DNA of 14,772 nucleotides from Nitratidesulfovibrio sp044433065 (GTDB lineage Bacteria; Desulfobacterota; Desulfovibrionia; Desulfovibrionales; Desulfovibrionaceae), in contig JAWXUA010000066.1 of assembly GCA_044433065.1 (NCBI GenBank), forward strand, positions 1 through 14,772, given 5' to 3'. This document shows positions 14,348 to 14,772 of this stretch, piece by piece. The position numbers were made by a program, and so were the translations under genes. The notes under the pieces are model-generated. The model was not told the DNA's origin and searched no databases. It was given only the letters and a program-made list of their open reading frames with translations. Every line of letters begins with the position of its first letter. The first letter of the stretch is position 1.

Positions 14348-14388
14348 ATAGGCCGATGAGAGAAATCTCATCGGCCTATTTATTTTTG
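14348..14388. terminator. Bidirectional terminator between atp operon and the minus-strand gene remnant
   Basis: The 14-bp stem ATAGGCCGATGAGA (14348-14361) pairs with 14366-14379 over a GAAA loop. T-rich sequence follows on the plus strand (TTATTTTT, 14380-14387), and the A run at 14342-14346 gives T5 on the minus strand, so it can end transcripts from both sides. Confidence 0.9.
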
Positions 14389-14416
14389 GTTTATGCTAAC
14401 TTTACACCATCGTGAA

Positions 14417-14668
14417 TTAGAGAAATTCAATAGGCACTCCAATCCTATTTTCAGTGATATAGTGAATTAAGTCGCAACATTCTTCAAATTTATCTGTAAT
14501 TTCGATGTTAGTGAAACGCAAAACGTCCAAGTCGTGCTTTTTTAGTACTGCTGTTCGTTCGTTATCGTATTGTATTGCTTCTTCGGTAAAATGTTGACTT
14601 CCATCGATTTCAATAACAAGTTTTGCTTTATGGCAATAAAAATCAACTATGTAGTCACCCCTTAGAAA
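14417..14668 (-). pseudogene. C-terminal remnant of a DUF559 endonuclease-domain (VSR/PD-(D/E)XK-like) gene
   Basis: The minus strand encodes 83 codons ending in TAA (14417-14419): LRGDYIVDFYCHKAKLVIEI, then DGSQHFTEEA, and further on VLRFTNIEI. This is the C-terminal two-thirds of DUF559 proteins, which have a restriction-endonuclease-like fold with the D...E-x-D core visible in VDF and VIEIDG. The usual N-terminal part (LR..MT.AE..LW..LR..FRRQ-like) is absent. Directly upstream of the FLRGDY codons the frame meets TAG (complement of 14669-14671) and more stops, the DNA turns AT-rich, and the open stretch has no ATG, GTG or TTG start before the conserved core. The gene therefore looks truncated at its 5' end. 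A frameshift within the window is less likely, because the upstream sequence resembles the family in no frame I read. Confidence 0.8.
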
Positions 14669-14772
14669 CTAATCAAGCTATTAAAATATATTGAAAAATA
14701 AGGAGAGTTACTATAACATTCTTAACCAGCAATATAATTTCTATGTAAAAAAACTGGCAGAAAAGGATGTTG
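14669..14772. other. AT-rich segment at the window edge, possible start of a plus-strand gene
   Basis: Composition drops sharply relative to the rest of the window. On the plus strand a frame is open from 14685 to the edge with a possible TTG start at 14691 (MKNKESYYNILNQQYNFYVK-like), but it has no good ribosome binding site and is only 27 codons long here. I recognise no family. It may be the edge of inserted DNA. Confidence 0.25.

Overview
The window looks like chromosomal DNA of a Desulfovibrio-type sulfate reducer (Desulfovibrionales). This is inferred from gene content and order (mreBCD-mrdA-rodA-bactofilin followed directly by an ATP synthase operon starting with b' and b, with no a or c genes), from protein character, and from a very long GGGGGAGGGA-type hairpin terminator at the left edge. 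It was not confirmed by any search. Base composition is near half GC by eye, falling to clearly AT-rich at the right end.

Left end (1-492): a strong terminator of an off-window gene, a class II tRNA-Ser(GGA) with encoded CCA, and the small bacterial SRP RNA with its own terminator. Minus strand (493-2203): a two-gene unit, a YhcC/TIGR01212-type radical SAM protein followed by an O6-alkylguanine-DNA alkyltransferase (MGMT/Ogt).

The alkyltransferase is the most notable item in the window. Its catalytic cysteine codon is TGA. The frame stays open for 59 more codons that carry the family's downstream motifs, and hairpins resembling a bacterial SECIS element lie right after the TGA. The best reading is a selenocysteine enzyme of about 208 residues, not a 148-residue truncated protein.

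Plus strand (2516-8289): the cell-elongation cluster mreB, mreC, mreD-like, mrdA (PBP2), rodA and a bactofilin, tightly packed with 1-nt gaps or overlaps. Together these form the elongasome: MreB filaments, the MreC/MreD linkers, the RodA glycosyltransferase and the PBP2 transpeptidase, plus a bactofilin scaffold. A 179-nt leader with competing inverted repeats separates this cluster from atpF'-atpF-atpH-atpA-atpG-atpD-atpC (8469-14173), which encodes the peripheral stalk and the whole F1 of the ATP synthase. The epsilon subunit has only its N-terminal beta domain.

Right end (14174-14772): small hairpins, four tandem copies of a 22-bp repeat with a palindromic core, a bidirectional terminator, and the C-terminal remnant of a DUF559 endonuclease-like gene on the minus strand. 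The 5' part of that gene appears to be replaced by AT-rich DNA, suggesting an insertion or deletion junction.
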